Positions 19,800-33,857 of a stretch of 64,000 bases of DNA are shown here, piece by piece (the stretch's first letter is position 1; each line of letters begins with the position of its first letter). Under the pieces are notes generated by a model that worked only from the letters and a program-made list of their open reading frames with translations, was not told where the DNA came from and made no database searches. This DNA comes from Coriolopsis trogii (lineage: Eukaryota; Basidiomycota; Agaricomycetes; Polyporales; Polyporaceae). A program made the translations under genes and the position numbers. The stretch lies in assembly GCA_020543525.1 (NCBI GenBank), contig JAHYIO010000033.1, forward strand, positions 930,001 to 994,000, in the 5' to 3' direction.

Positions 19800-22700
19800 C
19801 TATGCGGCGCGCGCGCTCAGCTTGTGCACCTCTTCGAGGAAGTCGAGCATACAGCTCGCACTCCAAGCTTGAGTGTTGCACGAGTCACGACAATATTCGC
19901 CATCCTTGTTGGTGAGCTCCGGAAGGCCGGCCCAAGGGTCCTTTTGCACATGCTCGCGTGGTTTCAAGATTATGCGGTGGAGATGATGCAACGTTTCCGT
20001 CGGATCCTAGAATATGAGGTGAGTATCGGGAAGAAGACAAACTCTGAGAGAATACGCACCTCCTTGCCACGTCCAACCTTTGTGTCGAAGTGGAGATACG
20101 CTCGGAGGAAGTAACCGAGCGGCCAGCCCCATTCAGGGCCCTATAGAGCAATTAGCATGTCAGATAGTCCTAGGTTGAGTACCGTACCTGATGGTAGTTC
20201 CAGCCTTTAGCTACTGCCATGTCGGTACCGTCGTTTGCGTTGTCATAGTACGGGCGGTATTGCATGTCCGCTGGATCGAGTGTCTTCATGCCAAGCGGAC
20301 CTCGGAGCACCTCGTCCGCAAGCTTCAGAGCACCCAGGGCATGGTGTGGGTCGAAGAGTTCGGGAGCGACGGTCATCGCGATGGGGAAGTTGGGGCGGAA
20401 TTGGTAGTCTGACCACTCTCTGTCTTGAGGGGTGCCGTAGACGTCTTTGTAGATACCTCTCCTGTTGATCATGGTGGGGTTGACGTTATACGAGGAGTCT
20501 TCGCTGGGATCTAAAGAGGCGTCAGGTGAACGAATTTCAATAAAAACGGCTAACTTATTCACCTGCGGGCACGTAGTAGCACTTCTCGAACGACGACTGG
20601 ATGAGATCGCTCCACTCTTTGTAGGTGACAAGACGCTTCTTTCCGTCAACTAGTTAATATTGGTGAGAATGCGTTATAATCATTCAAATGCGTCCGCACT
20701 CACTTTCGGTCTCGACTCCTTTGAAGGGGAACTTGCCAGCAGCCGAAAGCTCGCTCAGCCATCGCAGGGTACTCTTCAACAGTCCAGTAATCTCGACAGG
20801 TGCACCGTCGCGCGGAGTCCCAGGAAGACCCTTGTTCCCTGCACGCTCGGACTCGCCCATCTTGTCCATCCAAGTCCCACAGTTGAAGCGATTACCACCG
20901 AAGACGATTCCAGTCTTCCAGTCGACCTTGATATCGATATTGAACCCTTCGTCCCTCATTTGCATGTCGAGGTTAGGGCCGGCGTTGTACTCCCGGAACG
21001 AAATGCCGTCTGCGTGACGTTGGAGAATCTCCTGGATGATCTCGGCGATGGTACTCGAATACGCATACGCCCTCGGGTCATCCCAAGACACCCAAGTGTC
21101 GTCCTTAGGGAAGCGTCGCTTCACAGACTCGGACAGTATAGAGAGCCCGTCGGGAGCGCTGTTCGCGTAATCCTGGATGTTTTGTAGCATCCACCAAGGA
21201 GAGTCGCGCGAGTTGTATCTTGATCAAACGAGCATCAGCGTGACCATACGACTCCACCATAATGGAACGTTACCTAGGAGTCCTCAAGGAGTCGAGCAAG
21301 TTGGGGATGAGGCCGTGTTTCAACGTTGAGGCAAACGCCAGGATGTGCGCCTTCGCGGCCCCGAAGTTGCCCGTTGTAAGGAACAGACCGCGCAAGGAAA
21401 TGAAGACGTCTCGACCCCAACAGCGAGCCCAACCTGACGTGAAGTGAGGTAGCCCCGCAGCCAAAGAAGGAGTGGGCTTGGCCGGATCAAGCGACGCAGA
21501 CTTGACTTGCCCGTACATCTGCACGGAGCATAGAGCCAGGTTCTGTGTGAAGTCGTGTCCACTGGAGATGAAGTTCGAGCTCTGCTCAATCGCGGTACGA
21601 CGTGCGGCCTTGTACGCCTCAGAAATGATAATGGCGAAGTACTTGGGGCGCAAGAACGGCGGAACGGTCTCCTTAACGCGTTCCAACCGTTCTTTCAACC
21701 ACTTGGCAGGTTTGGACAGCTTTGGGAATACGTCTACTTGCCTATTTACTACTGTCAGGTGAATTCAAGAAGATGGAGATAGTGACTCACTTAAGCAATC
21801 GACTGTGGATGTAATCGAACGCCCAGGTGCCTTCGCGCAAATGGCCGCATAGCGGATGACCTAGGTCGTTGTACCGCATGATGTGCCGCAAAGGGTGCAT
21901 CCAACCCTCAAGACCGCAGTAGACAAGACCGCCTAGCCCAGGAATTGCGTACGTCCCGATCTCTCCTCCAGTGGCATCTCTCTCTTCTCCCTCAGCACGA
22001 TGAAGGACCACGTTCAAGTCGACGAGATCGAGGTCGCCGAAGGCAGCCTCTGCTCCCTGAGAACAGAATTCGTCGAGACTGCTATCGATCCCCTGGAGCT
22101 GAGTTTGGAAAACCATGAAACTTCCGGGAGGGAAGTATTCCGGTACGACGATCTCCGCGTAAGGGCCTTCGGAATCGAGACCTTGAGGCACGACAACCTC
22201 CGGTATGTCGACCATCTTGCCGGGGAGTCCCCGCAGTGTTGTCGGATTTGCATCGATGTCGTACGAGTCAAACTCGATGTGTGCGCCGTAAATGAACTTC
22301 GCCTTTGTGCTTCGAAGTTTGATGGGTGTGACTACGGAACGATGAGCGGGAACGAACGCGAGGGGAATGGCTCTCCATGCTCACTATAACCTCGGTCCTT
22401 AGAACCCTTTTGGAAGGCAGTGTGCGCAACGAGGATGTAACCTTGCTGGGTACTAGGCTTCACCCGGTGCAAGACGATATACTATGGCACAGAACGGCTA
22501 TGAGCGAGATGCTGGAGCTAAGGCTAGATATACTCACTTCGTTCTCCTGATGGACGTGTCCTTCCTCGTATCCGCCAAGTGCCATCTCCGTATGCAATGC
22601 GTTGAGTAGTCGCTTCGCTTTCGCAATCCCGCTACGCTCGCCCTGGTTCGTCACTTCGTATTTTCGCTTTTCCCCGACGAGGTTCAGAAGCTTGGGATAG

Positions 22701-25316
22701 AGATCGTCAAAGCCTTTGACGGATCCTATCGCAGAGAAGGAGAACGTGATGAGGGCCCCTGTGGACAGCGCGTCTTCTGCGGAGCGCTTGTGAAGGTAGG
22801 ACTCGTTGTCGTGAGTGAGATCATAGAACAGGGCGTGCGGCACTGATCCGTTGTGAGGGATGACGATACAATCACGAGTGGGCCCCTTGCCGGTCGGTGG
22901 TGGAAGTTCGCCTTTACTTGACATGCATGCACCGTCCATAGAGCCTGCGGACAAATCAGATACGTTCAGTGCGACTGGGTCAATAGAACGCACCGAGAGG
23001 CTTTCCCAGTCCATGACGGTAGAGCAATCTTGAGAGCTCTTTAGGGTCCCACGCATTCCCGGCCTCGCGGATGAGACTGTTGATTCCGAGCCGGCTCACG
23101 AAGATCGTGTCCATCTCCTCGCTTCCCGTGAACAGCTCGGCGCAGACGTAGAGGTTCGGATTGATAGCGCGTGCCGCATCCAAAAGAGCAATACCGACGT
23201 GCAAGGGAGTCGAGTGACAATTGTCGATGCGGAAGCCTTCGAACGACGCGGCCAACGAAGTGACGTACTTCGTCATGTACTCCCACAACCAAGGGTTCGA
23301 GGAAGGGCCATCGCCGTAACGTAACTTAACGCAATCGCCCCATACGATGACTTCGCGGCGAAGGTACGCCTTCGACGGCCAGAGAGCGAAGTTGGACAAG
23401 GGGTCCGCGTTCCAAATCCAGCCGTTGTTCGCAAGTGAATACCTCTCCGGATCTTCTTTCTTCACTCGCGTAAAGTAGGGTTCTACCAGCGGAACTCTGA
23501 GCAAAACGTCAGCAACGGCGATTCCACGCACAACCATTACTCACTTGGAAGTGATCGGTCCCAATTTAGGACCGTTCTCTTCAAGACGTGTGTATCGGAG
23601 CCTATTCCGGATACTGTCCAAAGCGACCTTGGTGTCCTCAGTCCATTCCTCGTAGAGTGGAACGTTGATCACGTCAACTACCCGTACCCACGCGTCCGCG
23701 AGCGCGTCACTCTCTCCAAGATCGACGAACGCGGCCTTCACGAAGCCTGCAGCAACGGAGCCGGCGACTTGCGTTGAGAAGCGCCCCTCCAGTTTTCGAT
23801 AGCCTTCGATCTTGCCCGAATGCCTCAGGACCTCCGCAAGCTCGACAACAGTCTTATGGGCGATGTCGACACCGGACCAGGGAACGATGTCTTGTTTGTC
23901 CAGAGCCTCCTTGACTGCGGCTCGCTCCCTCTTAACATCCAGAACGTAGTATTGCCACATGTCCTTCTGCTTCAGGAAGCCATCGAAAGCGTCGACAAGC
24001 TGAGTGATGTCCTGTTCCGAAGAGACGACGGTAGGTAAGCCCACCGACTGCAGAGTCGCGGAGAAGTCGAGCATAGCAGTGTCGATCTCCAGGGCGGGTT
24101 TGAGGTGGGGAGTATTGGCAGAACTGTAGCCTGTATGCGGGTTAAGTGTCGCTTCCAAGCCTTAACAACAATAAAATCCCTCACCGGCTTCTGGATGGTC
24201 CAGCAGCCACGGACTATCGTTGGCGGTGTGGTTGAGTACAACATCCGTCAAACTGAGTAACCCAAACTGCTCCCTAGCCACCTTGAGCACCTCTTGCATC
24301 TTCGCAACACCGCCATCAGATCCGACCTTCTTGTCCGGGAACATAGAAGGTTCGTATACGAGTTGGTTGCGGATCGAATAGGGGCTGTCGCTTTCGCCAC
24401 GCTCCTGAAGAGGTGTCCAATGAATCATGTTGTACCCTCTCGCACTGGTCTCCGCGAAGTACTCCCGCCATGAGGACGTCGGCCCCATCCACTTCGACAC
24501 CAGAGTCAAAATTGACAGCCCATCCAGGGGAAGTTCAACGTGGTCGGACTTGACTGACGAGCCATCCGAAGCGATGGTACAGGCGGAGGTCAGGATGGGA
24601 GTTCGTGCCTTCGTGCGTAGGATGGGGTCGATGTTGAAGTATCCCTCCCGACCTTTGACACGGGCACCCGGGGTGTCGCCATCGTACTCTACCCAGTATA
24701 CGAATGCTCCTGCGTGCGATATGGGCAAGTCAATCTGAATTGGCGAGGAGAAATCGGTGGGGAGTCTGCGAAGACGCAGCTCAGTAAGGCTCGACTTCGA
24801 AAAACTACTAGGGATCCGACGTACTTCCGCTCGCAGTACTTATCCCGCTGAAAGCGGCCGCCGTCCAGAGGAAAGTTGGTCTTGAATACACCGTTTCGTG
24901 ATGCAGGCGTTCCGGCGGCAAGGGACACCCGGACAACATACGGCGTGTAGGCAGGGGGGAGGCGCATATACTAAGCACTCTGATCAGCCAGCTGCTTTAC
25001 AACGAGAAGCAATCCCATAGCAGGGTATGATGCCATTGTCTTGCGGCGTACACGCATACAAGAGTAAGGTGAAGAAGGGAAAGCACTCAACAGATCTGTC
25101 CTTGTTCGGCCCGCCGTCTGGGTCCAACCGCAACTCGTACACGCGTATGGGCTGATCCTTGTTCGTCACAGACTCGAAGAACTCTATACCCTCATCTGCG
25201 GGGGTCTTGGGGGTCTTTGGTGTCATTGGCGAGCTGCCGTTCGAATTCCCTGGGTTGGTTTTGGGGATCTTGACCTTGGTCATCGCCGCCTTCGCTTTCT
25301 TAGCAGCCTTAGACAT
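19800..25316 (-). CDS. GDB1: Glycogen debranching enzyme
   Basis: Bifunctional cytosolic enzyme (4-alpha-glucanotransferase plus amylo-alpha-1,6-glucosidase) that removes glycogen branches. The gene has a dozen or so exons (visible breaks near 25090, 24850, 24190, 23545, 23020, 22530, 21790, 21270, 20690, 20560, 20190 and 20060), giving roughly 1,550 residues, as expected. The first exon is a Lys- and Pro/Thr-rich leader. Transferase domain motifs are ARGYNMIHWTPLQ, LTDVVLNHTANDSPWLLDHP and EGFRIDNCHSTPLHVG (about 23250; the Asp in FRIDN is the likely nucleophile). Central and C-terminal motifs are GLEGWMHPLRHIMRYNDLGH, GWARCWGRDVFISLRG (about 21440), TWVSWDDPRAYAYSS and FGGNRFNCGTWMDKMGES (about 20900, glucosidase core). 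The first ATG gives MSKAAKKAKAAM. It is divergent from SGF73. Confidence 0.96.
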
Positions 25317-25744
25317 GATTGGAGAAGCGGAGGGGGCTGCGATGATGGGAGATGGAAGGACAGAGACGCGTCAAGGAAGGGGTTGAACGAGGATGGACGT
25401 GACGCGTTATATAGACAATCTGGACTCGGGCACATTTCTTCCAAGTCGATGGATGGCCAACTGGGGAAGTGACGATCCAATCAGGGCGTGTATCCCCTCA
25501 TGACGTCAGGCCTCGACGCTGCCTTTTCGAGGCATAGAGCTTGCGAGCCACGTGGGCTCGGGCGTCTCTCTGCAAGGATTGCCCCAGATTGCCCCGCACG
25601 ATGTACGGTACGCAGGAAAGTAGAGGAAAGTGGGTTTTTGGTCATCGCTTTTGATCAGAAAAGGCAGACCGAGATTTGGGACGCAGGCCAGTAACAATTC
25701 GCCCGATTTCTCCATGACCGCACATAGGCCTCCCGGGGGTCTCT
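25317..25744. promoter_or_regulatory. Shared GDB1/SGF73 divergent promoter region
   Basis: 428 bp between the start codons of two head-to-head genes. It contains a CACGTGGGC element (about 25549) and a TGACGTCA palindrome (about 25500-25507), both typical bZIP/bHLH-type sites. The assignment to either gene is inference. Confidence 0.5.
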
Positions 25745-26934
25745 ATGGGCGCTGATGCGCCCTCTGGAGCGGACATGACACTCAAACTCAAACCGTCTCC
25801 TTCTCCGCCTCCTTCTCCGTTCTCCTGGGACATCGCGCCTTCTAGTCCACCCGCCAGCGAGTCTATTGAGCGACCGGTCTCCCCACCGACATCATGGCTC
25901 ACTGCGCGCGACATGAAGGTCTTCGGCGCCGAGCCTCTCGTACAGGAGGTCGGCATCGTGCGGTGCAAGGATTGTCGTAAAGCCATCCTCAGCAGCGCTA
26001 TCCTAGACCATGCAGGTATGTGTTGTATACCAAACCTCCGGGCAGAGTCGCGCTGCAACGGCTCCAGATAATTGCGTCAAGGCGCGGAACGGCGGCAAGA
26101 AGGGGGTCAAGGGAAAGGCAGCCGAGTTGGAGGGTACGTCGCCGGGCGCGGGCTTTCCTGCTCGCTCGCACAGTGATCATAACGGCATAGGAAGGCAAGA
26201 AACGTAAGGCCGAAGACGACCCCCTCACTCCTGACGATCCTGGCGCGCCGAAGACCAAGAAGCAAGCGCGGAGTCGCGTCAAGGGACCCGTCGACTACGA
26301 CAAGCAGTGCGGCGTCATCAATGACAAGGGCTTGCCATGCTCCCGCTCTCTGACCTGCAAGTCGCATGCGATGGGCGCAAAGCGAGCTGTCCAAGGTCGC
26401 TCAAAGCCATACGACGAGCTGCTACTCGAGTGGAACCGCGCGAACAACCCGAACTGGGTCGAACGCGTGAAGAAAGAGAGCAAGGCCGAGCGCAAAGAGC
26501 GGAAGGAGCGCGAAAAGGCCGAGAAGAAGCGTCTTGCCATGGAAGCGGCCGCGGCGGCAGGCATCGACGTGACCAAGAAAGGCACCAGCACGCTCGGCGG
26601 GGGGACGTCCAAGAAGGGCAAGAAGGCTTCTGCTGCAGCGGCTGCCGCGGCGGCGGCGGCGGCGATCTCGGCTGCGACCCAAGTCGGGGACGGGGACGAC
26701 GTGTACGAAACCCTGGACGACGTTGATTCCGAGGCCGAGGTCGACTCTCTCGTCCACGCGGTCCGGCTCGCCCACGATCGCGGCCTCATCGGCACCCCTC
26801 TGGCTGTCCCGTGTGATACAAGCTCGTGGTTCGTCGCTCGCCGGGAACGCCTGCGGACCTGTAATCAACTACTCGCAAACGCTCTCATGCCTCCTCGGAA
26901 CACAGGCGTCCCACTCATCGGTCGACTCATGTAA
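25745..26934 (+). CDS. SGF73: SAGA-associated factor 73 (SCA7 domain)
   Basis: Ataxin-7-like subunit that anchors the deubiquitinase module to SAGA in the nucleus. Exons 25745-26015, 26068-26133 and 26195-26934 (introns of 52 and 61 bp) give 358 residues. Residues ~70-100 form a C2HC zinc finger (RCKDCRKAILSSAILDHADN then CVK). The SCA7 domain follows (~145-210): DYDKQCGVINDKGLPCSRSL, TCKSHAMGAKRAVQGRS, PYDELLLEWNRANNPNWVER. Then come a Lys/Glu-rich helix and a run of a dozen alanines (GCN repeat, about 26633-26668). The C-terminal ~90 residues are less conserved. The second intron needs the AAG acceptor at 26194; the nearer ATAG would lead to a stop. Convergent with RPN14. Confidence 0.95.
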
Positions 26935-27097
26935 TACATAGATTGTGAGTCTCGGACCGGGCTACTCTTGTTGTGAGATAACATAACACATTGTCTGAAG
27001 GCTTCTGTGATGTATGATTGACGATGTTACGTTTGTTCGGAACGAAAGCACGTTGAACAGTGACCAAAGTCTACAAGTCTTCACTTTATTAGCTTGC

Positions 27098-28593
27098 CTA
27101 CGTATACAGTCGAACGACTCCGTCGTCAGCAGCACTCCAAACAGTGTGACCTACAGCTCGCACAAAGCGGACAGCGTCGCAGTCCGTGCCCACCAGTTCC
27201 GCGCGTACAGCCGGACCGTACGGACGTACCTCCGCGATATATGGCAGTCCGTCCTCTGTAGCGATCGCCAGGCCAAGGCCGCCATCGGACTCAGGTGGTG
27301 TCGATGCACCCAGCGCAAATGGGGCATGGGAGAGATCCACGAACGTGACGTCTTCTACGGGAGCCATGTTCCTCCTGAAAGTGACCAGAGGGCCGCTCCC
27401 GAGCGTCCGAGTGTCGTACAGAGAGACCAGCCCTGACGCGGAGCCGGTCGCCAACAAACTGTGTTCTGAGCTATATGCTAGGGTTTGCAAGGCAGACCGC
27501 ATTCCGGATGGGCCCGGCTGAGAACGGAAGGTGGCACGTTTGGTGCGCAGATCAAAGGCTTCGAACGATCCGTCCTGAAGTGCACAGAACACGACCTTGT
27601 CTGCCGTCTCGACTTCTCGAGGATCGGCGGTGGCATCCGCGCTCGCGCTATCGCTATCAGCCGTCCCATCGGCTTCTTGCCAACGTTTGTCTGTGCTTAG
27701 AGCGAGCACGGGGACGAAGTGGTTGGTACCTGCGGCGAGCGAGCGGATCTGCTCGCCCGTGGGGATGTCCCAGAGACGAACAGTACCGTCTTTTGACCCT
27801 GATAGAACGTTCCGCCCCCGAGAGATGATTCCAGTCGAGGTCACCGCCCGCGTGTGGCCGCGTAATGTTCGTGCGCCGGTCAGTTTCGCGGTCGTGTACG
27901 ATGCCGACTCTGGGGGCTCCGCTGACAAGAGCGAGAGTGCGAAGTCCGCGCCGGACGTGAGAACGACACGCGACGAGGGGAAGAAGCGGATGGACGTCAC
28001 GGTGCTGAGATGTGCTTTGCTCGACCCGGACGGGAGGGCATCGGGCTTTGAGGCGGGGCGGATGAGTACTGTGCCGTCATGGTGTCCTGTGGCAAACTGA
28101 GACCCATCGGGGGCCACATCGAAGGCAGTAATTTGTGTCGACTACACATCTGGAGCGTCAGACTATGTCCATGCATGACTATGAATTGGGTACTCACCTT
28201 GCGTATGTCCTCAGGTTTGGCGAACGATGTGCTAGGGATCGCCAATCGCGTGTCTGGAATGTCCAGGGATGGACACGAGCACGTATATACGTTCTGGGCA
28301 TAGCAAGTTCGGTAGGGCATTCAAAATTGAGCGAATAGGAGACGTACTTTGTCGAAACCCTTGAAATCTACGCCATCTCGACCTCTGAAGTGCACAAGAT
28401 CACGATCGCGCTCGTCCAGGGCCGCAGAAACTTTGCCGTGTACAGAGGGCTCCTCAAACTTGTAGCAAGACACCCAAAAGGTGTCTTCTGGGACTACACC
28501 GTCTACGATATCGTTGACGATGTCTTGGAAGTCGTGCTGGACGGTGCATATTGGGAGAACGATGGCCTGCTGAGTGGCTTGCGCGTCTGGCAT
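27098..28593 (-). CDS. RPN14: Proteasome regulatory-particle chaperone Rpn14/PAAF1 (WD40)
   Basis: WD40 beta-propeller that binds the Rpt6 ATPase and chaperones assembly of the 19S base. Exons 28593-28348, 28293-28198 and 28141-27098 (introns of 54 and 56 bp) give 461 residues. The N-terminal region (FWVSCYKFEEPSVHGKV, RDRDLVHFRGRDGVDF) precedes DTRLAIPSTSFAKPEDIRK. WD repeats follow: ITAFDVAPDGSQFATGHHDG, STVTSIRFFPSSRVVLTSG, TLRGHTRAVTSTGIISRG, GSKDGTVRLWDIPTGEQIRS, LLATGSASGLVSLYDTRTLG and a last blade ending VWSAADDGVVRLYT. It is longer than yeast Rpn14 (417) because of an Asp/Ser/Ala insert in mid-propeller. Assignment to PAAF1/Rpn14 rather than a generic WD40 protein rests on the N-terminal block and blade order. 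Divergent from NBP35. Confidence 0.85.
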
Positions 28594-28932
28594 CCTAGTG
28601 GATGTGGCATTAGCAGACGAACTACTACTGTCGTGATCATCTACTACTCACTTAACAGTACAGATTCAAGTACGTCGCTAGTTCGAAGTGGACACGAGAT
28701 GACCAACTCCAAAGGAGGAGCAGGGGCCTGAGAGAGAACACTGAACAGGCACTCGGCGACCCATGATAAGATTAGATTTGTCTCTGGTGCCGGTCAGATA
28801 AGATAAGATTGAGCAGCCACAAGATGACAAAGTCCCAAAGCTCGTTGCCTTGAAGCTTGACGTTCACTACCCTCAGCTCATCTCCGACTCAGGCTTATCC
28901 CTCTCAAGTAGCCTTTCCAAGTACATTCTTCG
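28594..28932. promoter_or_regulatory. Shared RPN14/NBP35 divergent promoter region
   Basis: 339 bp between head-to-head start codons. It contains a repeated AGATAAGAT (about 28797 and 28802), a GATA-factor-type sequence, and TGATAAGAT near 28763. No Rpn4-like PACE element was recognised. Confidence 0.5.
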
Positions 28933-30024
28933 ATGATTGCCCTGCAACAGGCAGTACCCACTCCGGACCCATTGTCGGTGCCCGCGAACGCTCCGGAACA
29001 CTGTCCGGTACGGAACCATACCACGTCTCATACAACAATCTCGCCATTACTGACATCCATCTCCTGCAGGGAACAGAGTCCGAGTCCGCCGGAAAGACAG
29101 ATGCATGTAATGGATGCGCAAACCAGGAGATATGTGCGTCTGGCCAGGCTCGGGGGCCAGACCCCGCACTCCCGCACGTACGCGCGCGCATGTCGAGTGT
29201 CAAGCGGAAGATCCTGGTCCTGTCTGGCAAGGGTGGCGTCGGGAAGTCCACGTTCACTGCGCAACTAGGATGGGCATTTGCTGCAGACGAGCAGCTGCAG
29301 GTGAGAGATCTTCCGTCGGCATTTGTGACCCGCATGTCTCAGAAGACCTGCGAAGACCGGCATCATGGACGTAGACATTTGCGGGCCTTCCATCCCCACC
29401 ATCTTGGGCATCGCCTCGGAGCAAGTGCACGCATCATCATCAGGCTGGTCTCCCGTATACGTTCAAGATAATCTGGGCGTCATGTCCGTAGGCTTCATGC
29501 TTCCCTCCTCCAAGGACGCCATCATGTGGCGGGGGCCCAAGAAGAACGGGCTCATCTCCCAGTTCCTCAAAGACGTTGACTGGGGCGACCTCGACTACCT
29601 CGTCATCGACACCCCTCCAGGCACCTCGGACGAGCACCTCAGCATCGTCCAGTACCTCAAGGAGAGCGGGATCGACGGCGCGGTGGTCATCACCACCCCC
29701 CAGGAGGTTGCGCTACAAGACGTCCGGCGAGAGATTGACTTTTGCAGAAAAGTTGGCATCCGCGTTCTCGGACTGGTGGAGAACATGTCTGGCTTTGTTT
29801 GCCCGAGCTGCAAGAACGAGTCTCAGATATTCAAACCGAGCACGGGCGGTGGGAGGCGACTGGCGCAGGACATGAACGTCGAGTTCCTCGGAGCTGTGCC
29901 TTTGGACCCCCGTATTGGCAAAAGCGCAGATTATGGTGTTAGCTTTTTGGACGAGTACCCGGACAGTCCAGCAAGTATCGCATACTTGGACATCATCGAC
30001 AGTGCGTATCAGATCTTTCTTTAA
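28933..30024 (+). CDS. NBP35: Cytosolic Fe-S cluster assembly factor Nbp35
   Basis: P-loop NTPase scaffold that assembles 4Fe-4S clusters for cytosolic and nuclear proteins, acting with Cfd1. Exons 28933-29007, 29070-29300 and 29356-30024 (introns of 62 and 55 bp) give 324 residues (yeast 328). The N-terminal ferredoxin-like motif C-x13-C-x2-C-x5-C is intact at residues 24, 38, 41 and 47 and is reconstituted only after splicing (EHCP|GTESES, then [12 protein letters not shown]). The Walker A/deviant P-loop is [12 protein letters not shown]; switch motifs are [13 protein letters not shown] and [11 protein letters not shown]. The C-terminal bridging cluster motif CPSC is present ([10 protein letters not shown]). 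The start at 28933 gives MIALQQAV, the usual length before the first Cys. Confidence 0.97.
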
Positions 30025-30327
30025 GACACGATATCGCTGATACCGTTCCGCCAGAGATAAAGAGCATATTGGGAGATTCATAGCAAACCAGATATATATG
30101 TACTAACAGTATGAACATGTAGCAAGATATGTATTTTCTAGATGCAACGACCACTAGCTCGCACTCTACCATGCCAAGAAGTCCGTCATACATGAAGGGG
30201 ATGGGGATGTCTATCTAATCTATGTATCGGAAGCCATATGCGCACAAATACAAAGTTTACTCGTACATTGTCTTTCTAAGCATTTGCAGAACAGCAGAAC
30301 GATCATGCCAGACAGGGTGGGACACTT
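30025..30327. other. Convergent intergenic region NBP35/MAPK
   Basis: 303 bp of AT-richer sequence between two stop codons, holding both polyadenylation regions. No gene is seen. Confidence 0.6.
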
Positions 30328-33103
<2,776 letters not shown>

Positions 33104-33857
33104 GCAGAGCGTAGATCGGGTTGCGGAAGGGGTCGATGTGGTGAGGAATGGGATAGCAGAGGGTTGGCTCAGCGGAGGTATGACGGAGGGAGTTCAGGAA
33201 GTTTTGCGGGGACAAGCGCAGTTTATAGAGAGCGGAGATGTATGCGCTTTATGTACGTACGCCAAGTTTACATACAAGAGAGTGGTTGAGATACGCGATA
33301 AAAGATCTCGCTAAGCAGCGGGTGAGGACTCGGTTGGAGGATCGTGGTCAAAGTCGTGGCGCGGACAATGAGCGTGGTGGCGGTACCGCCAACGTTGGCC
33401 ACTGTCTGATAGCGTTGTCGGCCACCTCGCTTTGGGGACTGACTTGTCAGGAGCAAAGGCAACGCGACGGAGATGAGTGTGAACGTTGGGGATTCCCCCG
33501 GCGTCCTTGACTTCGAGATACACAAGCGGCAGGCATCGCCTGCGCCAACCAACCCGCTACACAGTGCGCGTCTGAACTATAAACATAGTAGCATCACCCC
33601 AACCTCAACATAGCCGGAGCCGCCGATCTTGGCACGTTGCAAACATTTCATATGTCATGCGATGCAGAGAGTAAGTACTAATAATACAGATATGGTTGCG
33701 TTGTGGATTTACATGCGATACACGGCCGGACGAGAGCGCTGGCGAACTAGTAGGGAAGGGCGAAAGACACTGCCGAAGAAATCGTGAACCCGGTATTGTC
33801 AAGCGAGCATGACTTGCCATATTGTGGTATTCGAAACCGGATACGCGTCAGATTCCT
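33104..33857. other. Intergenic, MAPK promoter side
   Basis: 754 bp between the MAP kinase start and the stop of the makorin gene, both minus strand. It should hold the kinase promoter and the makorin 3' UTR. No ORF of interest or repeat is seen. Confidence 0.55.
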